Of a stretch of DNA of 5,660 nucleotides, positions 1 to 5,615 are shown piece after piece. Position numbers and translations under genes: made by a program. The DNA is from an uncultured Prevotella sp. Its GTDB lineage: Bacteria; Bacteroidota; Bacteroidia; Bacteroidales; Bacteroidaceae. Numbering within the stretch: the stretch's first letter is position 1; every line of letters begins with the position of its first letter. Below the pieces are notes generated by a model. That model saw nothing but the letters and a program-made list of their open reading frames with translations, did no database searches and was not told where the DNA came from. The DNA lies in NCBI GenBank assembly GCA_946625715.1, contig CAMOTK010000129.1:1-5660 (forward strand). The letters run 5' to 3'.

Positions 1-317
1 TTCTCCAGGAAGTCCATGTTCTTCTCGGGGTTCTCCACCACGTCGGTCACGTAGAGCAGCACGTCGGCATCGGCCAGTGCGCTCTCTGAGAAGGCGAGCA
101 TCGACTCCTGCAGCTTGTAGTTAGGTTTCAGCACACCGGGCGTGTCGCTGAACACGATTTGCATCTCGGGCGTATTGACGATGCCCATGATGCGGTGGCG
201 CGTGGTCTGCGCCTTGAAAGTGGCAATAGAAATACGCTCACCAACCAATCGGTTCATGAGCGTACTTTTGCCTACGTTGGGATTGCCAACGATATTTACG
301 AATCCTGCTTTATGCAT
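1..317 (-). CDS. era: GTPase Era, N-terminal part (runs off the left edge)
   Basis: Era is an essential GTPase that binds the 3' end of 16S rRNA and helps mature the 30S subunit. Translating the minus strand from ATG at 315-317 gives about 105 residues, beginning [19 protein letters not shown]. The G1/P-loop (GNPNVGKST), the G2 region with QTTRHRI and the G3 motif DTPG are all visible, followed by LLYVTDVVE of the G-domain core. NKxD, the end of the G domain and the KH domain lie beyond the window, so the gene is 3'-partial here. The QTTRHRI stretch after the P-loop separates Era from Der (EngA) and other TRAFAC GTPases. It follows fabH in the same direction after a spacer of about 146 bases. 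No clear promoter was found in that spacer, so read-through from the upstream operon is likely. No Shine-Dalgarno sequence is seen. Confidence 0.93.
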   Translation of the reverse strand, partial: MHKAGFVNIVGNPNVGKSTLMNRLVGERISIATFKAQTTRHRIMGIVNTPEMQIVFSDTPGVLKPNYKLQESMLAFSESALADADVLLYVTDVVENPEKNMDFLE

Positions 318-338
318 TTGTTTCAAAATGAAAAATTA

Positions 339-470
339 TAAATGAGTAATGAGAAATTAAAATGAAGGAATGGTTAAATGAAATATTATCTAAAACGGTG
401 ACACACATCGCCCATCATTTCTTCATTTCTCATTTAAATTGCTCATTACTCATTTCTCATTACTCATTTA
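339..470. repeat. Low-complexity nested inverted repeat in the fabH-era spacer
   Basis: The fabH-era spacer is AT-rich and built from variations of AAATGAGTAATGAG. Positions 339-357 are the exact reverse complement of 452-470 (19 bp). Inside this, 360-374 pairs with 414-428, with two G-T wobbles when read as plus-strand RNA. The right arm contains a perfect tandem duplication of a 14-mer (442-455 and 456-469). The outer right arm includes the last fabH codons and its TGA stop (464-466). No coding potential is seen. The pattern resembles a dispersed low-complexity spacer repeat. It could fold in the fabH-era mRNA, but a terminator role is unsupported because no U-tract follows. Confidence 0.75.
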
Positions 471-1474
471 GCTTTAGCGCCATCGTATCCCCACTTCAGG
501 TAGCTGGCGCCATGAGCGAAGCCGGCACCGAAGGCGGTGAGAATGAGATTGTCGCCCTTCTTCAGTCGGGGCTCATACTCCCAGAGAGCCAAGGGGATGG
601 TAGCAGCCGAGGTGTTGCCGTAGCGCTCGATGTTGACCATCACCTTTTCCATGGGCATGTCCAGACGCTTGGCCACAGCCTCGATGATGCGAAGGTTGGC
701 CTGGTGGGGCACCACCCAGTCGATGTTGTCCTTGTTCAGTCCGTTGCGCTCGGCAATAATGGCGCAGTCGTCGCTCATGTTGGTGACGGCATAGCGGAAC
801 ACGGTGCGGCCTTCCTGATAGGTGTAGTGCAAGCGGTGGTCGACGGTGAAGTGGCTGGGCGGGCAAACAGAGCCGCCGGCCTTCATGTGCAGGAAGGGCA
901 GGCCCTTGCCGTCGGTACGGAAGAAGGCGTCCTGATAGCCCACGTTCTCTTCCTCGGTAGCCTCAACGAGCACGGCAGCAGCGCCGTCGCCGAAGAGCGC
1001 ACAGGTCTGACGGTCCTTATAGTCGGTGACCGACGACATCTTGTCGGCGCCAATGACGATAATCTTCTTGCAGCGTCCGCTTTTAATCATAGATACAGCC
1101 TGGTCCAGGGCATAGAGGAAGCCACTGCAGGCGGCCCACATGTCGAAGGCGAAGGCATTCTTCAGTCCGAGCTTGCCGAGCACGATGCTGGCTGTCGACG
1201 GATACTTGTAGTCGGCGGACGACGTGGCCAGTATCAGCGCATCAATGGTGTCGGGGTCGGCCCCCGTCTTGCGCATCAGTTCCTTGGCCGCCTTGCGCGC
1301 CATATAAGAAGTGCCGAGACCCTCTTCGTTGAGGATTCGGCGCTCCTTGATACCAACACGCGTCATGATCCACTCATCGCTGGTGTCTACCATGCGGGCC
1401 AGCTCCTCGTTGGTGAGGATATAGTCGGGCACGTAGCCGCCTACGCCGGTGATGATCGCGTTTATCTTACCCAT
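464..1474 (-). CDS. fabH: Beta-ketoacyl-ACP synthase III (FabH)
   Basis: FabH starts fatty-acid synthesis in the cytoplasm by condensing an acyl-CoA, typically acetyl-CoA or a branched primer, with malonyl-ACP. The 336-residue product has the usual family length. The Cys-His-Asn triad is clear: Cys116 in [13 protein letters not shown], His257 in [10 protein letters not shown] and Asn287 in [13 protein letters not shown]. The N-terminal [18 protein letters not shown] and [15 protein letters not shown] segments and the C-terminal [13 protein letters not shown] are also standard thiolase-fold FabH motifs. The ATG start overlaps the rpmF stop by one base (TAATG), which implies translational coupling and fixes the start. 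plsX, often between rpmF and fabH in other phyla, is absent, as is usual in Bacteroidales. The KAK tail and stop run into the AT-rich repeat downstream. Whether it prefers straight or branched primers cannot be read from the sequence. Confidence 0.97.
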   Translation of the reverse strand: MGKINAIITGVGGYVPDYILTNEELARMVDTSDEWIMTRVGIKERRILNEEGLGTSYMARKAAKELMRKTGADPDTIDALILATSSADYKYPSTASIVLGKLGLKNAFAFDMWAACSGFLYALDQAVSMIKSGRCKKIIVIGADKMSSVTDYKDRQTCALFGDGAAAVLVEATEEENVGYQDAFFRTDGKGLPFLHMKAGGSVCPPSHFTVDHRLHYTYQEGRTVFRYAVTNMSDDCAIIAERNGLNKDNIDWVVPHQANLRIIEAVAKRLDMPMEKVMVNIERYGNTSAATIPLALWEYEPRLKKGDNLILTAFGAGFAHGASYLKWGYDGAKAK

Positions 1475-1665
1475 TATTCAGCGACTTCGTCCTCCATCTT
1501 GATAGCCACCTTGCCGCGATAGTAACCGCAGGTGGGGCATACAGTGTGATAAACGTAGTAAGCGCCGCAGTTGGGGCATTTTGCCAGTGTGGGTGCTACA
1601 GCCTTGTCGTGAGTACGACGCTTGGCCTGACGTTGACTTGATTGTCTTCTTTTAGGATGTGCCAT
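1474..1665 (-). CDS. rpmF: 50S ribosomal protein L32
   Basis: L32 is a small zinc-ribbon protein of the large ribosomal subunit. The 63-residue product starts [20 protein letters not shown], the conserved basic N-terminus of bacterial L32, and carries two zinc-knuckle pairs, CPNCG (Cys30, Cys33) and CPTCG (Cys43, Cys46). All four cysteines are present, so this is the zinc-binding (C+) form. The acidic tail MEDEVAE is a short extension. It lies 67 bases downstream of the DUF177 gene and overlaps fabH by one base. The leader before the ATG is almost pure A/T with a run of eight A on the coding strand. No Shine-Dalgarno sequence is seen, as is usual in this phylum. Confidence 0.97.
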   Translation of the reverse strand: MAHPKRRQSSQRQAKRRTHDKAVAPTLAKCPNCGAYYVYHTVCPTCGYYRGKVAIKMEDEVAE

Positions 1666-1732
1666 AATAATTTACTATTTAACTATTTACAATTTACTGT
1701 TTTTTTTCATTTAATTATACTTCCAGAGTTTT

Positions 1733-2254
1733 TCACTCTTTCAGCTTCAACAGTGCCGCCCACCGGGGATCGACAGTCTGCTTGGCGTCCGCATCACTGC
1801 TTCGGGCAGCCGAGTGCTCGCTGAGCACCCGCATCATAGCATCGTTGCAACCGCCAAGTTGGTGAACGTGCTGGATGGGTACCGCCAGGGCTATCGATTC
1901 ATAGATGAGCCACGCCGTGTCGAGCACACCTTCGTTCTCGTCGACGACGATGACCTCATCATCCTCTGAGTGTCCTGTTCCGAATTTCACTATCAGGCGC
2001 TGGTCGGCCTCGATGGGCTGGTCCATAGCGTCGAGACAGCGGTCGCACGTAACGATGACTGTGCCCGCGGCGTGCCAATGGAGTTCAAAAAAGCCGGACA
2101 CCTTGCGTATAGATGCCGACACATGCAACGCTCCGCCTTGCACTTCCGTGGCCTCGAGCGCCTCAAAGTAGCTGTCGTCCAAGTCCCACTCATAGGACTG
2201 CTCCTCGGTGGTCAGGGCTTTCAAGTCGATTTTAAAACGCTCTAAGTTGCACAT
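1733..2254 (-). CDS. DUF177/YceD family protein
   Basis: The 173-residue protein belongs to the YceD/DUF177 family, which is almost always encoded just upstream of rpmF. Members have been linked to 23S rRNA or large-subunit biogenesis, but the biochemical role is not settled. Visible family features are the CDRCL motif (Cys70-x-x-Cys73) after a beta-rich N-terminal half, the acidic stretch EDDEVIVVDENEG (about 98-109), and the terminal DPRWAALLKLKE. The ATG at 2252-2254 was chosen because the frame's upstream extension to 2389 would run through the TACCTTTG promoter at 2284-2291, and because the family pattern begins near MCNLERFKIDL. It is the first gene of the operon, with a 5' leader of only about 20-25 bases. 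Confidence 0.88.
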   Translation of the reverse strand: MCNLERFKIDLKALTTEEQSYEWDLDDSYFEALEATEVQGGALHVSASIRKVSGFFELHWHAAGTVIVTCDRCLDAMDQPIEADQRLIVKFGTGHSEDDEVIVVDENEGVLDTAWLIYESIALAVPIQHVHQLGGCNDAMMRVLSEHSAARSSDADAKQTVDPRWAALLKLKE

Positions 2255-2283
2255 AGTTACACGTTTACGCACATTTCGGGTTG

Positions 2284-2316
2284 CAAAGGTACGAACTTTT
2301 TTTGATAATCGAACAA
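2284..2316 (-). promoter_or_regulatory. Promoter of the DUF177-rpmF-fabH-era operon
   Basis: The minus strand carries TACCTTTG (2284-2291), a perfect match to the Bacteroidota -7 consensus TAnnTTTG. A GTTG element (2314-2317) with about 22 bases between its TTG and the -7 box could serve as the -33 region, slightly wider than the usual 19-21. Initiation would fall near 2277, some 23 bases before the DUF177 start codon. Confidence 0.7.
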
Positions 2317-2453
2317 CTTTTAGGTAGTTTTTTTCGTTTTTGCACACTATTGGCCCGCATGTGCAATGCCCGTAAGACACGCCACGCACGTTTTAACTTT
2401 AAAGGTTATTAACAATATTCATAAATAATGTTGAAGTTTTGTGAAAAATAAAG

Positions 2454-2480
2454 TTGTTCTAATTTTTTTATCTACCTTTG
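2454..2480 (+). promoter_or_regulatory. Promoter of the exported-protein/hydrolase operon
   Basis: TACCTTTG at 2473-2480 matches the Bacteroidota -7 consensus exactly. The nearest TTG (2454-2456) is only 16 bases upstream, shorter than typical, so the -33 element is weak or uncertain. Transcription would start near 2487, leaving an AT-rich leader of about 90 nt before the ATG at 2579. Confidence 0.6.
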
Positions 2481-2578
2481 CAGCCACAAAAATAACAAGA
2501 ACGAAATAACAAACAAAAACCAAAAATTGTATTCGGATTAAAATTCGATTATTCCTATTTATTTTATTTCTAATTATA

Positions 2579-2917
2579 ATGACTAAAAAGACCATTTCAG
2601 CCATTGCCATTATGCTTGCCTTCACTTTAGGCGCAGAGGCACAACAGACTGTTGAAGGCCGCAAGGTGAAACGCATCACCTTCGACCGCGAGCAAGTGAA
2701 CATTGAATATGCCGACGGCACACAGGCCAAGGGAGTGAGCAACGCGACCATCAAGCGTACAAGCACCACCGGCATTGCGACAGCCAAATCTGCCGGAAAG
2801 CAGGCCACGCGCCAGTGGTTTGCCATCGACGGCCGTAACGTACAGCGTGAACCCCGCCAGAAGGGTGTTTACATCGTGAGAGACGAGAAAGGCATCAAGA
2901 AAACGATTAAAAAGTAA
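2579..2917 (+). CDS. Small exported protein, unknown function
   Basis: I do not recognise a specific function. The 112-residue protein starts with a classical Sec signal peptide: MTKK, a hydrophobic core through residue 17, then GAEA with likely cleavage after Ala21. The mature part has a short beta motif, ITFDREQVNIEYADGT (33-48), then a Ser/Thr/Ala-rich linker (about 52-77). It ends in WFAIDGRNV...KGVYIVRDEKGIKKTIKK (80-112). That ending resembles the short C-terminal tails (xxDGRxV...GxYIV...G...K) of many secreted Bacteroidota proteins, related to type IX secretion sorting domains, but it is shorter than a full sorting domain and I do not claim secretion by that route. The gene is first in a two-gene operon; its stop is 6 bases before the hydrolase start, so they are probably co-transcribed and may act together outside the inner membrane. 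No Shine-Dalgarno sequence is seen. Confidence 0.75.
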   Translation: MTKKTISAIAIMLAFTLGAEAQQTVEGRKVKRITFDREQVNIEYADGTQAKGVSNATIKRTSTTGIATAKSAGKQATRQWFAIDGRNVQREPRQKGVYIVRDEKGIKKTIKK

Positions 2918-2923
2918 GCAGCC

Positions 2924-4756
2924 ATGAAGAAGATTCTACTTTCACTGTGTCTTCTGCTGGCCTGCATTGCCACAGAGGCAAAAGTCATCAAAGTGACCCT
3001 GACCGACGGAACCGTCAAGGTGTTTACCAGTTCCGAGCTGTCGGCCATCGACTTCAACGACAACGGCACACTCATCATCACCACCTTCGACGGCCAGCAG
3101 CTGCCTGCACTCGACACCGAGTTCGAGGAGCTGACCATCGGCGACGAGGCCATCGTCACCGAGATATTCCCCGACACGCTGAGCTTCAACGTCGATGCCG
3201 ACGGCACCCCCGTCAAACTCGACGCCGACCGTGCCATCATGAAGGTGAACTACGTCTATCCGAGCACCGACCCTTCAGGTCAGCCCATCACCCTGAGCGG
3301 CACCATGCTTATTCCTGAGGACATCTGGACCGGAGAGCACAAAAGCGAGGGCCTCCTGATGGTGAACCACTACACCAAGTTCCACCGCGACGAGGCTCCC
3401 ACCCTGCAGAACGGCGAGATAGAGAACCTTCTGCTGGCCAACCCGCTGTATCCCCGCTACATCATCGTCGAGAGCGACTTCTACGGCTTCGGTGCCACAG
3501 TGCGCTTCCCGCAGGCCTTCATGCAGGGCATGGTCAATGCCCGCGCATCGCTCGACGGACTGCTGGCCGCCCGCGACCTGCTGACCAGCATGGACATCGA
3601 CTACGGCCCACTCTGCTTCAACATCGGCTACTCCAGCGGCGGTTTCGACGCCCTGGCCGCGCAGAAGCTGCGCGACATGGAGTATGCCGACCGCATTTCG
3701 TTCGACAAGACCTTCTCGGGCGGCGGTCCTTCCGACGTGTGCGAGGCCTACCGCCAGTATGTGCAGATAGACTCTACGGCCTATAACGCCGTGCCGCTGC
3801 TGCTCATGGTGTGCACCAACGAGACACAGCAGATGGGCATAGACTACAGCAACGTGTTCCAGCCCTACATCTCGGGCCGCATCGACGAGCTTATCCTGTC
3901 GAAGGCCTACTCTTCATGGCCCGTCTGCGACAGCATCGGCCGCGACAAGAAGATTCACGAGATACTCTCCGACAGCTACTGCGACCTGGAGTCGCCCGAA
4001 AGTCAGGCTATGCAAAAACTGTTTCACAGCTTCAGCCTGAACAACGACGACTGGACGCCCGACCTCACACAGCGCATCTTCCTGTTTCACTCTCGTGGCG
4101 ACGACTACGTGCCCATACAGAGTGCCCGCCCCATGATTTCGTTTCTTAAGAGCAAGGGCTTCGAGCCCAGCATCATCCCTGGCCGCACAAACCTGCAGAC
4201 CAACTTCGTGGTGCGCGACAAGGGTCATCTGGCTGCCACCCTCGACTACTATATCCAGACACTGGCCGCCATCGAGGCTTGGCCGAAGATGTACACCGAC
4301 GGTCAGCTCAACCCCTTCTATCAGCAACTTGTCAGCAAAGACTTCGACATCGTCATGATGATGCGCCAGCTTGACGCTATGGGCATCGACTGCCGTTCGC
4401 TCATTAGCAGTGTGGCTGCTGAAGTGGCCAAAGCTATGGGCAGCGAAGACACTTCGCTCGACATGACAACCATGACCATGCTCGTGATGGAAGCAGTACA
4501 GAAAGCCGGCTACACCCCACAAGAGCTGGCCGAGATGTCGGAAGACTCCGGTCTGGACGTGAGCAAGCTCATCTTCGACCTCTACACCTACTTCACCGAG
4601 CAGCCTGAAGAAGAAGACACCACCCCCGAGGGTCAGACCCAACCGGCTTCTGCACGTCGTGCAGCCCGTTTCATCGAGGCTTTCGACAACAGCGCCACAC
4701 CCGCCATGCGCAACGAGCAGCAGCTTCGCCAGTGGTTGGGCGACTATTTGAAATAA
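2924..4756 (+). CDS. Exported alpha/beta hydrolase, secretory lipase-like
   Basis: This 610-residue protein is probably an exported esterase, lipase or peptidase-like hydrolase. An N-terminal signal (MKKILLSLCLLLACIATEA) suggests cleavage after Ala19. Cys14 in LLAC could instead be a weak lipobox, so soluble versus lipoprotein is undecided. Residues 21-60 form a small beta segment with DGT/DGQ turns. The alpha/beta-hydrolase domain spans about 105-455: the nucleophile elbow GYSSG (235-239, Ser237), a probable lid (about 250-380), Asp393 in HSRGDDYVP and His435 in DKGHLAA form a plausible triad. ESDFYGFG (183-190) and the LDGLLAARDLL helix before the elbow recall the fungal/bacterial secretory lipase (LIP) family. 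Residues about 456-610 are helical, with an acidic patch (PEEEDTTPEG, 561-570), and match nothing I recognise. It is the second gene of the operon and ends before a terminator hairpin. Substrate is unknown. Confidence 0.85.
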   Translation: MKKILLSLCLLLACIATEAKVIKVTLTDGTVKVFTSSELSAIDFNDNGTLIITTFDGQQLPALDTEFEELTIGDEAIVTEIFPDTLSFNVDADGTPVKLDADRAIMKVNYVYPSTDPSGQPITLSGTMLIPEDIWTGEHKSEGLLMVNHYTKFHRDEAPTLQNGEIENLLLANPLYPRYIIVESDFYGFGATVRFPQAFMQGMVNARASLDGLLAARDLLTSMDIDYGPLCFNIGYSSGGFDALAAQKLRDMEYADRISFDKTFSGGGPSDVCEAYRQYVQIDSTAYNAVPLLLMVCTNETQQMGIDYSNVFQPYISGRIDELILSKAYSSWPVCDSIGRDKKIHEILSDSYCDLESPESQAMQKLFHSFSLNNDDWTPDLTQRIFLFHSRGDDYVPIQSARPMISFLKSKGFEPSIIPGRTNLQTNFVVRDKGHLAATLDYYIQTLAAIEAWPKMYTDGQLNPFYQQLVSKDFDIVMMMRQLDAMGIDCRSLISSVAAEVAKAMGSEDTSLDMTTMTMLVMEAVQKAGYTPQELAEMSEDSGLDVSKLIFDLYTYFTEQPEEEDTTPEGQTQPASARRAARFIEAFDNSATPAMRNEQQLRQWLGDYLK

Positions 4757-4838
4757 CACCATTTTTAGTGGCATACGCCGCTGCCGTCATTGGCGAGCGC
4801 ATCGACGCCGAAAGCATCGAGACGTAGCGGTGCCATAC

Positions 4839-4889
4839 AAATCAAGAAAAGCGATGAGTCCGATTCCGACTCACCGCTTTTCTTGATTT
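4839..4889. terminator. Bidirectional intrinsic terminator hairpin
   Basis: Arms 4839-4860 and 4868-4889 are 22 bases each with a 7-base loop (4861-4867) and one non-Watson-Crick position. That position is A-C in plus-strand RNA but a G-U wobble in minus-strand RNA. The stem's GC-rich centre (GCG, GAGTC) is flanked by an A-rich left arm and a T-rich right arm (CGCTTTTCTTGATTT), so it can end transcripts in both directions. It lies about 80 bases past the hydrolase stop and downstream of the leftward genes on the right, as expected between convergent units. Confidence 0.8.
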
Positions 4890-4953
4890 GGTACGACTGC
4901 CGCCACTTAGCGCCCAAGCACTGCTCTCAATGTCCGCCGCCCATTACTGAGCG
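4839..4953 (-). ncRNA. Candidate small RNA of about 115 nt
   Basis: A complete minus-strand promoter (CTTG at 4988-4991, 20 bases, TATCTTTG at 4960-4967) would start RNA near 4953. The first strong intrinsic terminator on that strand ends at 4839. The interval has no open frame beyond five codons (ATG GGC GGC GGA CAT TGA at its 5' end). A short 5' stem is possible (CUC/AAUG with CAUU/GAG). It matches no RNA family I know. It could also be just a promoter-terminator repeat element with no functional product. Confidence 0.3.
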
Positions 4954-4984
4954 ACGCTGCAAAGATAGGACAAAAAATCCGAAC
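4940..4984. repeat. Direct repeat, left copy (45 bp exact)
   Basis: This 45-base segment recurs without mismatch at 5616-5660 in the same orientation. With a 4-base gap (GCCG at 4936-4939 is absent from the other copy) the match extends leftward to TGTCC (4931-4935 versus 5611-5615). The repeat contains the minus-strand TATCTTTG -7 box. The two copies flank the MNT/HEPN genes, 676 bases apart. Confidence 0.97.
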
Positions 4985-4991
4985 CGCCAAG
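4960..4991 (-). promoter_or_regulatory. Minus-strand promoter in the left repeat copy
   Basis: TATCTTTG (4960-4967) matches the Bacteroidota -7 consensus and CTTG (4988-4991) lies 20 bases upstream, the preferred spacing for the -33 element. A 5-bp inverted repeat, CCGAA/TTCGG (4979-4983 and 4995-4999), brackets the -33 region and might be an operator. Transcription would go left toward the 4839-4889 hairpin, not into the MNT/HEPN genes. Confidence 0.65.
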
Positions 4992-5036
4992 CGATTCGGG
5001 GAATAATTGCGTAATCTGAAACAAAAACTTCCTGTT

Positions 5037-5267
5037 TCAGAACTGCTTACTAAAATGGTCTATAGCTTGTTTCAAGGGCTCCAAATCGCTCTTTATGATA
5101 CCGAATATAGCATCGGAGTCTACTTCAAAATAGTGATGAGCAATAACATCTCTTACTCCCATGACGCCTTTCCAGTTGACCGATGGATATGTGGAAAGAA
5201 GTTGTTTATTAGTGTGCTTATCTAACGTCTTTACACTCTCGCCAATAGCAATGAGCACCATGCACAC
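5037..5267 (-). pseudogene. HepT-like HEPN toxin (DUF86), N-terminally truncated
   Basis: HepT toxins are HEPN-fold RNases inactivated by the adjacent MNT antitoxin. The remaining frame gives 76 residues from a GTG at 5265-5267 (alternative ATG 5259-5261). It contains the helix IAIGESVKTLDKHTNKQLL, then WKGVMGVRDVIAHHYFEVD with the catalytic RX4HXY motif: Arg39, His44 and Tyr46, the last being the residue AMPylated in characterised HepT proteins. Family members are usually about 110-130 residues and carry about 40-45 further residues before this point. Here family-like sequence (LLTLDAVCM) is readable only back to 5288, where a TAG (5289-5291) closes the frame inside the MNT gene's 3' end. 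The first helices of the bundle are therefore missing, and no ATG overlaps the MNT stop as would be usual. It is probably a decayed toxin, though the active-site half could still be translated. Base composition is more AT-rich than the core genes. Confidence 0.8.
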
Positions 5268-5278
5268 AGCATCAAGTG

Positions 5279-5572
5279 TCAGTAGATTCTAACTCCATAT
5301 TTCTGTATCTGATTTTTTAATACGGGGTTCATGCGTTCGCGCATCCTTACGACATCGACTTCACAACCCAGCAGTTCCTCGAGATAGAGTTTGACGGCCG
5401 CCTGGTTAAACAGATTTGGAACCATCTCTATACAAACGTCTACATCGCTATCTTCCCGTTGCTCGTTTCTGGCCAGCGACCCGAACAAGAGCATTGAGCT
5501 AACTCCATAATGCTCACCTAGATAATGGCGGGTATTCTTCAACGTTTCTATCGTTCTATCTTTGTCAAGCAT
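5279..5572 (-). CDS. MntA-like minimal nucleotidyltransferase antitoxin
   Basis: The 97-residue protein is a minimal nucleotidyltransferase. In MntA/HepT modules this enzyme transfers AMP groups to a tyrosine of the HEPN RNase and so neutralises it. The signature GSx10DxD is intact in LFGSLARNEQREDSDVDVCIE, and the third acidic residue is likely in GCEVDVVRMRERMNP (CEVDVV strand). The length matches the family. ATG at 5570-5572 (MLDKDRTIETL) is preferred over an in-frame TTG at 5579-5581, which would add only MLI. No Shine-Dalgarno sequence is seen. Its stop (5279-5281) overlaps the frame of the truncated HEPN toxin, the usual antitoxin-toxin order. The repeat-borne promoter at 5636-5643 would give a leader of about 57 nt. 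With its partner truncated, it may be an orphan antitoxin or act on a HEPN protein elsewhere. Confidence 0.9.
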   Translation of the reverse strand: MLDKDRTIETLKNTRHYLGEHYGVSSMLLFGSLARNEQREDSDVDVCIEMVPNLFNQAAVKLYLEELLGCEVDVVRMRERMNPVLKNQIQKYGVRIY

Positions 5573-5615
5573 AATTAACAAATATCAACTTAGACTTTTC
5601 CTCTTCCATCTGTCC

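Larger units (their letters stand above)
2255..2578. other. Divergent intergenic region, no gene seen
   Basis: This AT-rich stretch of about 324 bases separates the leftward housekeeping operon from the rightward secreted-protein operon. It contains one promoter for each direction (-7 boxes 2284-2291 minus and 2473-2480 plus). Between them is a 7-bp inverted repeat TTGCACA/TGTGCAA (2340-2346 and 2360-2366, 13-base spacer). A long AT-rich leader for the right-hand operon runs from about 2487 to 2578. No open frame with coding character and no structured RNA was recognised. Confidence 0.7.

Noticed and set aside
362..1522. Long plus-strand open frame (386 codons) over fabH
   Set aside because: It is antisense to fabH, which has complete catalytic motifs; the plus-strand translation is a GC-rich shadow with no domain-like pattern.
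2255..2389. Upstream extension of the DUF177 frame to 218 residues
   Set aside because: The extension would run across the TACCTTTG promoter and AT-rich intergenic DNA; family-like sequence starts at the ATG at 2252-2254.
3914..4774. Minus-strand open frame of 286 codons over the hydrolase
   Set aside because: Val/His/Gly-rich shadow of the plus-strand gene, which has a signal peptide and a GxSxG motif.
4790..5014. Plus-strand ORF of 74 codons across the hairpin and repeat
   Set aside because: It runs through the terminator stem and the antisense of the promoter repeat; its composition reflects those elements, not a protein.
5015..5041. Hairpin TCTGAAAC/GTTTCAGA as the MNT/HEPN terminator
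   Set aside because: The stem is 8-9 bp and AT-leaning, overlaps the HEPN stop, and has no U-tract on the minus strand; the 4839-4889 hairpin is a better terminator.
5279..5291. Programmed -1 frameshift fusing MNT to the HEPN remnant
   Set aside because: A -1 slip at UAC-UGA would join the frames, but no slippery heptamer or downstream structure is present, and the missing toxin N-terminus would still be missing.
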